NCBI RefSeq assembly: GCF_014650335.1 | Contig: NZ_BMUT01000016.1 | Coordinates: forward strand, 62,001-126,000 | Direction of reading: 5' to 3' | Source: Streptomyces hiroshimensis | GTDB taxonomy: Bacteria > Actinomycetota > Actinomycetes > Streptomycetales > Streptomycetaceae | Length of the DNA: 64,000 nt | Shown here: piece after piece, positions 16,684 to 25,432 of the stretch | How positions within the stretch are numbered: position 1 is the first letter of the stretch | How the letters are laid out: every line of letters starts with the position of its first letter | The notes under the pieces: model-generated | The model's input: only the letters and a program-made list of their open reading frames with translations | The model's database searches: none | Told to the model about the DNA's origin: nothing | Translations under genes and position numbers: made by a program

Positions 16684-18048
16684 TCAGACCGTGAAGCCGT
16701 CCGCCACCGTCAGCGCCTCGTCCAGGATCGCGAGGCCCTCCTTGGCCTCCTCCTCGGTGACGGTGCACGGCGGCACCACATGGGTGCGGTTCATGTTCAC
16801 GAACGGCCACAGGCCCGACTTCTTGCAGGCCGCAGCGAAGGCCCCCATGGGCGCGTTGGCCTCGCCCGCCGCGTTGTACGGCACCAGCGGCTCGCGCGTG
16901 GCCCGGTCCTTGACCAGTTCCACGGCCCAGAAGACGCCCAGGCCGCGCACCTCGCCGACGCTCGGGTGGCGCTCGGCGAGCTCCCGCAGGCCCGGGCCGA
17001 GGACCTGCTCGCCGATCCGGGCGGCGTTCTCCACGATGCCCTCCTCGGCCATCGCGTTGATCGTCGCCACGGCGGAGGCGCAGGCGAGCGGGTGCCCGGA
17101 GTAGGTGAGCCCGCCGGGGTAGGGGCGCTCGTCGAAGGTGGCGGCGATCTCCGCGGAGATCGCGACGCCGCCGAGCGGCACATAGCCGGAGTTGACGCCC
17201 TTGGCGAAGGTCAGCAGGTCGGGGGTGACGCCGAAGTGGTCGGCGGCGAACCAGCGGCCCGTGCGCCCGAAGCCCGCCATGACCTCGTCGAGGACGAACA
17301 CGATCCCGTAGCGGTCGCAGATCTCGCGGACGCCCGCGAGGTAGCCGGGCGGCGGGACCATGATCCCGGCGGTGCCGGGGACGGTCTCCAGGATGATCGC
17401 GGCGACGGTGGCCGGGCCTTCGAAGACGATCGTGTCCTCGAGGTGGGCCAGGGCGCGCTCGCACTCCTGCTGCTCGCTGCCGGAGTGGAACGGCGAGCGG
17501 TAGAGGAACGGCGCCCAGAAGTGCACCACGCCGGCCGAGGCGGTGTCGGAGGGCCAGCGGCGCGGGTCGCCGGTGAGGTTGATCGCCGTGGCGGTCGCGC
17601 CGTGGTACGAGCGGTAGGCGCTCAGCACCTTGGGCCGGCCGGTGTGCAGGCGTGCCATGCGGACGGCGTTCTCGACGGCCTCGGCGCCGCCGTTGGTGAA
17701 GAAGATCTTGTCGAGGTCGCCGGGGGTGCGCTCGGCGACGAGGCGTGCGGCCTCGGAGCGCACGTCCACCGCGAAGCCCGGGGCGATCGTGCACATCCGT
17801 GCCGCCTGCTCCTGGATCGCGGCGACGACCTTGGGGTGCTGGTGGCCGATGTTGGTGTTGACCAGCTGGCAGGAGAAGTCCAGGTAGCGGTTGCCGTCGT
17901 AGTCCCAGAAGTAGGAGCCTTCGGCGCCCGCCACGGCCAGCGGGTCGATGAGGCCCTGCGCGGACCAGGAGTGGAAGACGTGCGCGCGGTCGGCGGCCTT
18001 GACTGCGGCGCCGGCTGCGGGGTCGGCGGTGGGGTGCTGCGTGCTCAC
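16684..18048 (-). CDS. Class III PLP aminotransferase
   Basis: A 454-aa fold-type I transaminase of the acetylornithine/omega-amino acid group. Signature regions are FTNGGAEAVENAVRMAR, SYRSYHGATATA-like, VLDEVMAGFGRTG (the Asp that contacts the pyridine ring) and the PLP Lys in FAKGVNSGYVPLGG, then GGLTYSGHPLACA. The GTG start has GAGGT about 7 nt before it; the open frame extends further upstream without support. The amino donor is unknown. Taurine, beta-alanine, GABA or polyamines are all possible for this group. Divergent from csp, with a GntR gene downstream. Confidence 0.9.
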   Translation of the reverse strand: MSTQHPTADPAAGAAVKAADRAHVFHSWSAQGLIDPLAVAGAEGSYFWDYDGNRYLDFSCQLVNTNIGHQHPKVVAAIQEQAARMCTIAPGFAVDVRSEAARLVAERTPGDLDKIFFTNGGAEAVENAVRMARLHTGRPKVLSAYRSYHGATATAINLTGDPRRWPSDTASAGVVHFWAPFLYRSPFHSGSEQQECERALAHLEDTIVFEGPATVAAIILETVPGTAGIMVPPPGYLAGVREICDRYGIVFVLDEVMAGFGRTGRWFAADHFGVTPDLLTFAKGVNSGYVPLGGVAISAEIAATFDERPYPGGLTYSGHPLACASAVATINAMAEEGIVENAARIGEQVLGPGLRELAERHPSVGEVRGLGVFWAVELVKDRATREPLVPYNAAGEANAPMGAFAAACKKSGLWPFVNMNRTHVVPPCTVTEEEAKEGLAILDEALTVADGFTV

Positions 18049-18440
18049 GGTCGTTACCTCGGATCGGTCCGGGAGGTGCCCCTGCGGTGGACAACCGCCA
18101 GCGTAGGCAGGCCCGGTCCGGCCCGACACCGGCACTGTGTATGGCTCTTGCCACGCCCGGCGACACACTGCCGGGCGGCCCGCGGCACCATCACAGCGTC
18201 AGCGCCGGTGGTGCGCCACGCCGCAACGACCAGGGAAATGCGCAAATTCCGCGAATGGTACGAGCCGCATGCTACGGTCATTTTCCGTTGCAGTTATGGA
18301 CCCAGTCATATGCGCGCCTGAAGGTCTGCGACCTTCAGGCGCCGTTGTGTTTTACGGGCCGGCGGTCCGAAGGGCCGTACCGCGACGCGTAATTCCGTGG
18401 TGCCCGGAATTCCGGCACCGCCGCCATCGAGGAGATCATC
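18049..18440. other. Divergent promoter region and csp leader
   Basis: A 392-bp region without a gene. From about 18240 it is AT-richer and includes TACGGT (about 18273-18278), which may be a -10 box giving csp a long 5' leader. The leader carries the strong hairpin at 18314-18342. Confidence 0.5.
18314..18342 (+). terminator. Terminator-like hairpin in the csp leader
   Basis: A 13-bp perfect stem (GCGCCTGAAGGTC/GACCTTCAGGCGC) with loop TGC, followed by CGTTGTGTTTT. It has the form of an intrinsic terminator but lies about 100 nt upstream of the cold-shock start codon, so it may act as an attenuator or mRNA thermosensor (inference). It could instead end a short independent transcript. Confidence 0.7.
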
Positions 18441-18644
18441 TTGGCTACCGGCATCGTGAAGTGGTTCAACTCGGAGAAGGGATTCGGGTTCATCGCCCAG
18501 GACGGGGGCGGCGCCGACGTCTTCGCGCACTACTCGAACATCGCAACTCAGGGCTTCCGGGAACTGCAGGAGGGCCAGAAGGTCACCTTCGACGTGACCC
18601 AGGGCCAGAAGGGCCCCCAGGCGGAGAACATCATTCCGGCCTGA
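18441..18644 (+). CDS. Cold-shock protein, CspA family
   Basis: A 67-aa single cold-shock domain that binds single-stranded RNA and DNA. RNP1 is KGFGFIAQ (residues about 13-20) and RNP2 is DVFAHYS. The start is TTG, with GAGGAG 6-7 nt upstream; no ATG or GTG is available in frame near the conserved ATGIVKWFN start. It is preceded by a long leader with a terminator-like hairpin. Streptomycetes carry several paralogues. Confidence 0.96.
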   Translation: MATGIVKWFNSEKGFGFIAQDGGGADVFAHYSNIATQGFRELQEGQKVTFDVTQGQKGPQAENIIPA

Positions 18645-18776
18645 CCCTCCCCCAGCCACCGCCCGGACGCCGGGCAGTGCGGACCGGGGCCACGTACTTT
18701 CCGAGTGCGGGGTCCCGGTTCTTTGTGCTCCCGCTATTCTCCGCAAGGAAACACGGGGGACACGGAGGACCTGCGC

Positions 18777-20606
18777 ATGGACAGCCTGAGGGCAGAGGAC
18801 CCACGCACACTCGGCGCGTACCGGCTGCTCGGGCGGCTCGGCGCGGGTGGAATGGGACGGGTCTACCTGGCCCGCTCCGACCGCGGCCGGACGGTCGCGG
18901 TCAAGCTCGTCCACCCCGAGCTGGCCGGCCAGGAGGAGTTCAGGCGGCGCTTCCGCCAAGAGGTGCACAGCGCACGCCAGGTCGGCGGGGAGTGGACCGC
19001 ATCCGTCCTCGACGCCGACACCGAGGCGGAGACCCCCTGGGTCGCCACCGGCTACATCGCCGGTCCGTCCCTGCGGCAGGTCGTCGACCGGGACTTCGGG
19101 CTGCTGCCCGAGCGCTCCGTGCGCATCCTCGGCGCCGGCCTCGCGCGCGCCCTGCAGGCCGTCCACGCCGCGGGCATCGTCCACCGCGACCTCAAGCCGT
19201 CCAACGTGCTGATCACCCTCGACGGCCCGCGCGTCATCGACTTCGGCATCGCCCGCGCCCTGGAGACCGTCACCGACGGCGGCGGCCTCACCCGCACCGG
19301 CGCGACCGTCGGCTCCCCCGGCTTCATGTCGCCCGAGCAGGTGCGCGGCGGCCGGATCACGCCCGCCAGCGACGTCTTCTGCCTCGGCTCCGTGCTGGCC
19401 TACGCGGCCACCGGCCGGATGCCGTTCGGCACGGCGGACAGCGGCGTCCACGCCCTCATGTACCGGATCGCGGAGGAGCAGCCGGACCTCGCCGAGGTGC
19501 CGGCCGGGCTGCGCCCGCTGATCACGTCGTTCCTCGCGAAGGATCCGCAGGACCGGCCGACGCCCGCGCAGGTCCTGGAGGTCACCGGCGTCGAGGAGCT
19601 GCTCGGCGACCTGCGGTCCGCCGAACCGTGGCTGCCCGGCGGGCTGGTCGCCCAGCTCGGGCGGCACGCCGTCCAGTTGCTGGACGTGGAGGAGCCCGCC
19701 CCGGCCCCCGGGCGCGAGGAGCCCGGGCACGCGCCCACGGCGATATCCCCGGCGGGGGCACCGGCCCTGCCGCCCGCACGGCAGGACCCGCCGACCGTCA
19801 CGGCCGGCAGCCCGCCGCCCCCGCCGTCACCGCACGCCCAGCCCCTGCCGCCGGCCGCGCCCGTGCCCGCCCCGGCGCCCTACGGCTATCCGCAGGCGAA
19901 CCCGTACGGCCACGGCAACGCCCCCGGCCGCGCCCCGAACCCCTACGACTCGGGCACCTACGTCACCGGGCCCGTCCCCTACGGACCGCCCGCGCCGCGC
20001 CGCTCGCGCACACCCGTCATCCTCGCCGCCGTGGTGGCCGCCGGCCTGATCGCCGGAGGAGGCGCGGTCTTCCTCGTCAAGCAGCAGGAATCCGCGAAGA
20101 ACGACGCCCACAGCAGCAGCGGCCCCGCACAGTCCGCCGGTCCCGGCACGAGTGCGCCGTCCGCCCCCTCCACGGCAGGCTCCACCCCCGCACCCGCACC
20201 GGCCACCAGCCCCGGACCGGGCGACGACACCGGCACCGGCACCGGAACGGGGCCCCAGGCGTTCGCGGGCACCTGGCAGTCCACGTTCGGCAGCGGCACG
20301 CGCACCAACAACCGGACCATCACCATCTCGCGGGGCACCGCCGTCTCCGTCACCATCCAGGGCAGCGGCGTCCTCGACGACGGCACCTCCTACAGCTGCC
20401 AGTGGAGCGCGACCGCGACCGGCGGCGGAACCGGCGGAGCCCCTCTGCGCATCGGCCCGTCCAGCGTCACCCAGGCCAACCCCACCTCGGCCTGCCAGCC
20501 CGGCTCCGCCTCGGACCTGGTGCTGCTGCCGGACGGCAGGATGCGGCGCGACTTCGTCGACAGCGGCACGAAAGATGCGTCGCTGGTCTACCGGAAGACC
20601 GGCTGA
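18777..20606 (+). CDS. Receptor-type Ser/Thr protein kinase
   Basis: A 609-aa Hanks-type kinase. The cytosolic kinase domain (about 14-270) has the Gly loop GAGGMGRVY (22-30), catalytic Lys43 (VAVKLV), HRDLKPSN with Asp138, DFG at 155-157 and the SPEQ activation-segment end. A Pro/Ala-rich linker of about 130 residues leads to one TM helix near 405-425 and a Ser/Pro/Thr-rich stalk. The extracellular C-terminal domain of about 110 residues contains two Cys (SCQW and SACQP). The ATG has GGAGG upstream. The outer domain is not PASTA; its ligand is unknown. Confidence 0.92.
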   Translation: MDSLRAEDPRTLGAYRLLGRLGAGGMGRVYLARSDRGRTVAVKLVHPELAGQEEFRRRFRQEVHSARQVGGEWTASVLDADTEAETPWVATGYIAGPSLRQVVDRDFGLLPERSVRILGAGLARALQAVHAAGIVHRDLKPSNVLITLDGPRVIDFGIARALETVTDGGGLTRTGATVGSPGFMSPEQVRGGRITPASDVFCLGSVLAYAATGRMPFGTADSGVHALMYRIAEEQPDLAEVPAGLRPLITSFLAKDPQDRPTPAQVLEVTGVEELLGDLRSAEPWLPGGLVAQLGRHAVQLLDVEEPAPAPGREEPGHAPTAISPAGAPALPPARQDPPTVTAGSPPPPPSPHAQPLPPAAPVPAPAPYGYPQANPYGHGNAPGRAPNPYDSGTYVTGPVPYGPPAPRRSRTPVILAAVVAAGLIAGGGAVFLVKQQESAKNDAHSSSGPAQSAGPGTSAPSAPSTAGSTPAPAPATSPGPGDDTGTGTGTGPQAFAGTWQSTFGSGTRTNNRTITISRGTAVSVTIQGSGVLDDGTSYSCQWSATATGGGTGGAPLRIGPSSVTQANPTSACQPGSASDLVLLPDGRMRRDFVDSGTKDASLVYRKTG

Positions 20607-20646
20607 TACCCGAAGATCGCCTGAACGCGGCGCAGGCTGAAAAGCC

Positions 20647-20679
20647 GGCGCCCCGGTGGCCGTGAGCCACCGGGGCGCC
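20647..20679. terminator. Bidirectional terminator between kinase gene and purA
   Basis: A perfect 14-bp stem GGCGCCCCGGTGGC with a 5-nt loop CGTGA, between two convergent genes. Confidence 0.85.
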
Positions 20680-20717
20680 GTGCACGCGCGCGTGCTGCTT
20701 CCTGAGAAGCGGACGAG

Positions 20718-22004
20718 CTACGAAAGGAACGAGTTGATCTCGATCGTCTCGTCGCGGCCCGGGCCGACGCCGATCGCGGAGATCGGCGCGCCCGACATCT
20801 CCTCCAGCGCCTTCACGTACGCCTGCGCGTTCTTCGGCAGCTCCGAGAAGGTCTTGGCCTTGGAGATGTCCTCGGTCCAGCCCGGCAGCATCTCGTAGAT
20901 CGGCTTCGCGTGGTGGAAGTCGCTCTGGCTGTAGGGGAGCTCCTCGACGCGCTTGCCGTCGATCTCGTAGGCGACACAGACCGGGATCTGCTCCCAGCCG
21001 GTGAGCACGTCGAGCTTGGTGAGGAAGAAGTCCGTCAGGCCGTTGACGCGGGTGGCGTAGCGGGCGATGACGGCGTCGAACCAGCCGCAGCGGCGGTCAC
21101 GGCCGGTGGTGACACCGCGCTCGCCGCCGATGGTGCGCAGCGCCTCGCCGTCCTTGTCGAACAGCTCGGTCGGGAACGGACCGGCGCCGACGCGCGTGGT
21201 GTAGGCCTTCAGGATGCCGATCACGCGGTTGATCTTCGTCGGGCCCACGCCCGCACCCGTGCAGGCGCCGCCCGCGGTCGGGTTCGAGGAGGTGACGAAG
21301 GGGTACGTGCCGTGGTCGACGTCGAGCAGCGTGCCCTGGCCGCCCTCGAAGAGGACGACCTTGCCCTCGTCGATGGCGTTGTTCAGGATCAGCGTCGTGT
21401 CGGCCACGAACGGCTTGATCTGCTCGGCGTAGCCCAGCAGCTCGTCGACGATCTTGGCGGCGTCGATCGCGCGGCGGTTGTAGAGCTTCGCCAGGATCTG
21501 GTTCTTGAAGTCGAGGGCAGCCTCGACCTTCTGCTCCAGGATCGACTCGTCGTAGAGGTCCTGGACGCGGATGCCCACGCGGTTGATCTTGTCCGCGTAG
21601 GTCGGGCCGATACCGCGGCCGGTGGTGCCGATCTTCCGCTTGCCGAGGAAGCGTTCCGTCACCTTGTCGACCGTCGTGTGGTACGGCGTGATCAGGTGTG
21701 CGTTACCGCTGAGCAGCAGCTTCGACGTGTCGACGCCGCGCTCGTTCAGCCCGCTCAGCTCGGAGAGCAGGACCGCCGGGTCGACGACCACACCGTTGCC
21801 GATGACCGGGGTACACCCCGGCGAGAGGATCCCGGAAGGGAGGAGATGCAGCGCGTATTTCTGGTCGCCGACGACCACCGTGTGGCCGGCGTTGTTGCCA
21901 CCTTGGTAGCGCACCACATAGTCCACGGATCCACCGAGGAGGTCGGTGGCCTTTCCCTTGCCCTCGTCACCCCACTGAGCACCGAGCAGCACAAGTGCGG
22001 GCAC
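20718..22004 (-). CDS. purA: Adenylosuccinate synthetase
   Basis: A 428-aa GTP-dependent enzyme joining IMP and aspartate in AMP synthesis. The P-loop-like start is GAQWGDEGKGK, followed by QGGNNAGHT, TTGRGIGPTYADK, the IMP-binding loop GTYPFVTSSNPTAGGACTG, TTGRDRRCGWFDAV and C-terminal IGVGPGRDETI. Full length for the family. GTG start with AAGGGG about 11 nt upstream. Single-gene unit, divergent from the lipid-kinase-like gene. Confidence 0.97.
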   Translation of the reverse strand: MPALVLLGAQWGDEGKGKATDLLGGSVDYVVRYQGGNNAGHTVVVGDQKYALHLLPSGILSPGCTPVIGNGVVVDPAVLLSELSGLNERGVDTSKLLLSGNAHLITPYHTTVDKVTERFLGKRKIGTTGRGIGPTYADKINRVGIRVQDLYDESILEQKVEAALDFKNQILAKLYNRRAIDAAKIVDELLGYAEQIKPFVADTTLILNNAIDEGKVVLFEGGQGTLLDVDHGTYPFVTSSNPTAGGACTGAGVGPTKINRVIGILKAYTTRVGAGPFPTELFDKDGEALRTIGGERGVTTGRDRRCGWFDAVIARYATRVNGLTDFFLTKLDVLTGWEQIPVCVAYEIDGKRVEELPYSQSDFHHAKPIYEMLPGWTEDISKAKTFSELPKNAQAYVKALEEMSGAPISAIGVGPGRDETIEINSFLS

Positions 22005-22117
22005 AGGCGTACACCCCTTCCGGGCGGGGCATGTCCAACGTGCGTGGTGGTGTCACCCCGCTTGCTCAGGGCGTACACCACCGCTAGAGCCGTCGAACCG
22101 GTGCCCCGGATAGACGA

Positions 22118-22145
22118 AGCCCCTGGCGCAACAGCGACAGGGGCT
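22118..22145. terminator. Hairpin in the purA/lipid-kinase divergent region
   Basis: AGCCCCTG pairs with CAGGGGCT around a 12-nt loop and is followed on the plus strand by CTTGC. A terminator shape between divergent genes is unexpected. It may lie in the purA leader or end a small transcript; neither is proven. Confidence 0.45.
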
Positions 22146-22269
22146 CTTGCACCGAGAGATTACCGAATATTTCGCTCGGGGGACGAACAGAAAGACCCAG
22201 GGCCCCGGGTCGCGACCGGGGGTCCGGGGGTCGTGCCCCGGGAAAAACAGCACCTGAGGAAGGACCGAG

Positions 22270-23271
22270 GTGTCGGCTCCAGACCCCATCGAGCAGGCTC
22301 TGCTCGTGGTCATCGACCCGGTCGCCCGCCGTGTGGACGGCGAGTCCGTACGGATCGCGAGGGACGTGCTCCGCGGCGGCGCAGCGACCAAGATCTGTCT
22401 GCCGGACGGGCCCGAGGAGGTCGAGCGCGCCCTGGCCCGGCGCGGCCGGCGGCGGCCGGTCGTCATCGGCGACGACCGCGCCCTGCTGCACGTGGTGAAC
22501 GTCCTGCAGCGCCGCCGCGAGCTGGGGGACATACCTGTGTCCGCCGTCCCTGTGGGGCCCCTGCCGGCCGTCTCGCTGGCTCAGACGCTCGGGGTGCCCC
22601 TGGGGCCCGTCGCCGCCGCCCGGGCCGTTCTGGACGGCACTGAGCGGCGTCTGGACGTCTTGGTGGACGACGGCGGGGGTGTGGTTCTCGGCGGACTGTG
22701 GGTTCCCGGCGGCTACGGACCGGGCGGCGAGACGGATGTGCCGGCCGGGCCCGCAGGACCGGCGGGGACGGCTGGGCCGAACGGGTCTGCGGAGGCCGGC
22801 GAGGCCGGTGCGGAGGCCGTGGAAACGATGGACGCGGGCTCCGGCCCGGGTTGCGGCGCGGCGGAAGGCATGGGCGGCAGAGGTGGCGAAGGTCACCAGC
22901 CGTGGTGGTCCCCCGCCGCGCGCACGGCCCGCTCCGCGCTCACCCTGCTGACCGGTCCCGGTCCGGCGGCAGAGGGCCGCGTCCCGGTGCCCGGCTGCAC
23001 CCGCCTGCGCATCGAGGCCGACGGGGTTCTCGTCACCGACCTCGACCGGCCGGTCACCCGCGTGTCCCTGGCCGCCGCGGACGGCGGCCTCGCGGAACTC
23101 ACCGTCCACACCCACGACGCGGACCGCCCCCAGCGCTCCCGCGCCCGCCGCATCACGATCTCCGGCCCGGCCTTCCGCTACCGGGCGGACAACGCCCTCA
23201 CGGGCCCGGTCCGCAGGCGGACGTGGACGGCGCATGCGGAGGGGTGGCGGCTGGTGGTGCCGCGGGGGTAG
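22270..23271 (+). CDS. Diacylglycerol kinase catalytic-domain protein
   Basis: A 333-aa protein related to the DagK/YegS lipid kinase family. The N-terminal part fits the kinase fold (ALLVVIDPVARR...RPVVIGDDRALLHVVNVL and PVGPLPAVSLAQTLGVPLGP, the last resembling the lipid-kinase stretch with TANDFAR-like spacing). The canonical GGDGT and G-T-NDFAR motifs are not clean: GDDRA and PAVSLAQ stand in their place, so activity is uncertain. A Gly/Ala/Glu-rich insertion fills about 150-220. GTG start next to a GGAAGGACCGAGG purine stretch. Confidence 0.6.
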   Translation: MSAPDPIEQALLVVIDPVARRVDGESVRIARDVLRGGAATKICLPDGPEEVERALARRGRRRPVVIGDDRALLHVVNVLQRRRELGDIPVSAVPVGPLPAVSLAQTLGVPLGPVAAARAVLDGTERRLDVLVDDGGGVVLGGLWVPGGYGPGGETDVPAGPAGPAGTAGPNGSAEAGEAGAEAVETMDAGSGPGCGAAEGMGGRGGEGHQPWWSPAARTARSALTLLTGPGPAAEGRVPVPGCTRLRIEADGVLVTDLDRPVTRVSLAAADGGLAELTVHTHDADRPQRSRARRITISGPAFRYRADNALTGPVRRRTWTAHAEGWRLVVPRG

Positions 23272-23330
23272 CGGGCCTCAGGGATAGCGGGCAGGTCGGC
23301 GGGGGGCGGGCCCGGCGGCCCGGGTGGCGG

Positions 23331-23990
23331 TCAGCCGCCCGGCGTGACCAGGCCCGCCTCGTAGGCGAAGACCGCCGCCTGGGTGCGGTCGCGCAGACCG
23401 AGCTTCACCAGGATGCGGCTGACGTGCGTCTTGACCGTGGACTCGGCGACGACGAGGTGCGTGGCGATCTCCGAGTTGGAGCGCCCCTGCGCGACCAGCA
23501 CGAGCACCTCCGTCTCCCGCTCGGTCAGCTCCCCGACACGCTCCTGTGTGGGCTGCTTCGGCGCGCCCAGCCGGGAGAACTCCTGGATGAGGCGCTTGGT
23601 GACCGTGGGCGCCAGCAGCGCCTCCCCCGCGGCCACCACCCGCACCCCGTCCGCGAGCTGCCGCGCCGAGGCGTCCTTGAGCAGGAAGCCGCTCGCTCCG
23701 GCCCGCAGCGCCTGGTAGACGTACTCGTCCAGATCGAAGGTGGTCAGGACCAGCACCTTCGCGTCCGCGTCGGCGGCGATGATCTCCCGGGTGGCCTCCA
23801 GGCCGTTGAGGACGGGCATACGGATGTCCATCAGCACGACGTCAGGGCGCAGAGTGGCGACTTTTTCCACAGCCTGCCTGCCGTCGACGGCCTCGCCGAC
23901 GACCTCGATGTCCGGCATGGCGTTCAGGAGGACGGAGAAGCCCTCGCGGACCATCATCTGATCGTCCACGATCATCACGCGGATGGTCAT
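23331..23990 (-). CDS. NarL-family response regulator
   Basis: A 219-aa regulator. Receiver with DD at 9-10, phospho-Asp55 in VVLMDIRMPVLNG, TTFDLDEYV, and Lys in GFLLKDAS. The LuxR-type HTH is LTERETEVLVLVAQGRSN. It overlaps the upstream kinase by ATGA and clearly pairs with it. The LTTFDLDEYVYQALRAGASGFLLKD block is typical of the LiaR/DegU-like regulators abundant in Streptomyces. Confidence 0.94.
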   Translation of the reverse strand: MTIRVMIVDDQMMVREGFSVLLNAMPDIEVVGEAVDGRQAVEKVATLRPDVVLMDIRMPVLNGLEATREIIAADADAKVLVLTTFDLDEYVYQALRAGASGFLLKDASARQLADGVRVVAAGEALLAPTVTKRLIQEFSRLGAPKQPTQERVGELTERETEVLVLVAQGRSNSEIATHLVVAESTVKTHVSRILVKLGLRDRTQAAVFAYEAGLVTPGG

Positions 23991-25324
23991 GCGGCGGCCT
24001 CGCCCGAAGCGGCGCCCTCGCCCGGAGCGACCGGAAGGAAGACCGCGATCTCGTAGCCGCCCTCGTCCGTCGCCTCGGCGGTCATCTCGCCGCTGAGCAT
24101 CGCGACGCGCTCGCGCATCCCGAGGACGCCGTGGCCGGCGCCGGGGGACGGCTTGGCCAGCCGGTTCGGCGCGCCGTTGACCACGCGCAGGCCCAGCCCG
24201 CCGAGGACGTAGCTGACCTCGACCCGTGCCTGGGCGCCCGGCGCGTGCCGCAGGACGTTGCTGAGCGCCTCCTGGACGATCCGGTACGCCGAGAGCTCCA
24301 CGCCCTGCGGCAGCGGCCGCACGGCGCCCGTCGTCACATGCTCGACGGCCAGGCCGGCGGAGCGGACGTTGTCGATCAGGGCGGGCAGCGCGTCGAGCGT
24401 GGGCTGCGGGGCCTCGGGGTCGGCGAACGCGTCGGGGTTCTCCGACCGCACGACGCCGAGGACCCGGCGCAGCTCGGTCAGCGCCGCCACGGCGTTCTCC
24501 CGGATCGTCTGGAACGCGGCCGCGAGCTCGGGCGGGGTGTCCTCGACCCGGTACGGGGCCGCCTCGGCCTGGATGGCGACGACCGACATGTGGTGCGCCA
24601 CGACGTCGTGCAGCTCACGGGCGATGTTCGTGCGCTCCTCCAGCACGGTGCGGCGCGAGCGCTCGACCTCGGTGACGGCCACCTGGGCGGCGACCTGCTC
24701 CTTGGTCTCGCGCAGGCCGCGGACGGCGGCCACGGCGAAGAGCAGGACACCGGAGAACAGCATCATCTGGAACAGCTCACCGCCGAAGGAGCCGTACCGG
24801 CTGACGGTCCGGAAGAACACCCCGATGAATATCCCCATCGCCCCGGTCAGCAGCCACATCTCGGCCGCCACGCGGGGGCGGGTCCGCAGCGTGACGACCA
24901 GCATGACGAAGAGGTGGGAGAAGAGCATCGCCGGGAGCCACTGGCCGAGCGCGTAGCCGCCCAGCGTGCTGGCGAAGAGGATCACCCCGGCGGACAGCCA
25001 CCAGGCGCCGACCGGCCGGAAGAGCGTCGTCAGCATCGGCGCGCCCACGAGCACCGCCGCGAAGATGCCGAACAGCCCGCCCTCGTGGGCGAGCGTCGCG
25101 AGCATGACCATGCCGGTGAAGACGACGAGCGCGGCGTGCGGGAACCACCGGGTGTACCGGGCGGCCCGGCGGGGCAGCAGCCGGACCAGCCGGTGGTCCA
25201 CGGCGAGCGGCGGCAGCGGGCGGAAGGCGAAGGCGTCGTGGAAGAGGTCCTCGCGGAGCCGGTCGAGGGCGCCTCTCACTATCCGCATCTCACTGCGCAG
25301 GCGGGGCTCATAGGTGTCGGTCAC
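23987..25324 (-). CDS. Sensor histidine kinase, HisKA_3 class
   Basis: About 445 aa. A basic cytosolic N-terminus is followed by about six TM helices (about 60-200), a short coiled coil, HisKA_3 with His239 in ARELHDVVAHHMSVVAIQAE, and a HATPase domain with QEALSNVLRHAPGA and GHGVLGMRERVAMLSG. The start is uncertain: GTG (TDTYEPRL) is chosen, while an ATG 14 codons upstream lacks a clear ribosome site. It lies 108 bp downstream of the kynurenine operon on the same strand, but nothing links their functions. Confidence 0.9.
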   Translation of the reverse strand: MTDTYEPRLRSEMRIVRGALDRLREDLFHDAFAFRPLPPLAVDHRLVRLLPRRAARYTRWFPHAALVVFTGMVMLATLAHEGGLFGIFAAVLVGAPMLTTLFRPVGAWWLSAGVILFASTLGGYALGQWLPAMLFSHLFVMLVVTLRTRPRVAAEMWLLTGAMGIFIGVFFRTVSRYGSFGGELFQMMLFSGVLLFAVAAVRGLRETKEQVAAQVAVTEVERSRRTVLEERTNIARELHDVVAHHMSVVAIQAEAAPYRVEDTPPELAAAFQTIRENAVAALTELRRVLGVVRSENPDAFADPEAPQPTLDALPALIDNVRSAGLAVEHVTTGAVRPLPQGVELSAYRIVQEALSNVLRHAPGAQARVEVSYVLGGLGLRVVNGAPNRLAKPSPGAGHGVLGMRERVAMLSGEMTAEATDEGGYEIAVFLPVAPGEGAASGEAAA

Positions 25325-25432
25325 ACCATCAACCGTAGGCAACGGCGATTCGTAGGACGTCCCCATGAATGGGGATCTCCGGGGGTCCTCCTTAAGACGG
25401 ACGCCGCCCCGGAGAGGGACTACGAAGGGGAA

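Noticed and set aside
22270..23271. Fully functional diacylglycerol kinase
   Set aside because: The canonical GGDGT motif is not present, so only a family-level, low-confidence call is made.
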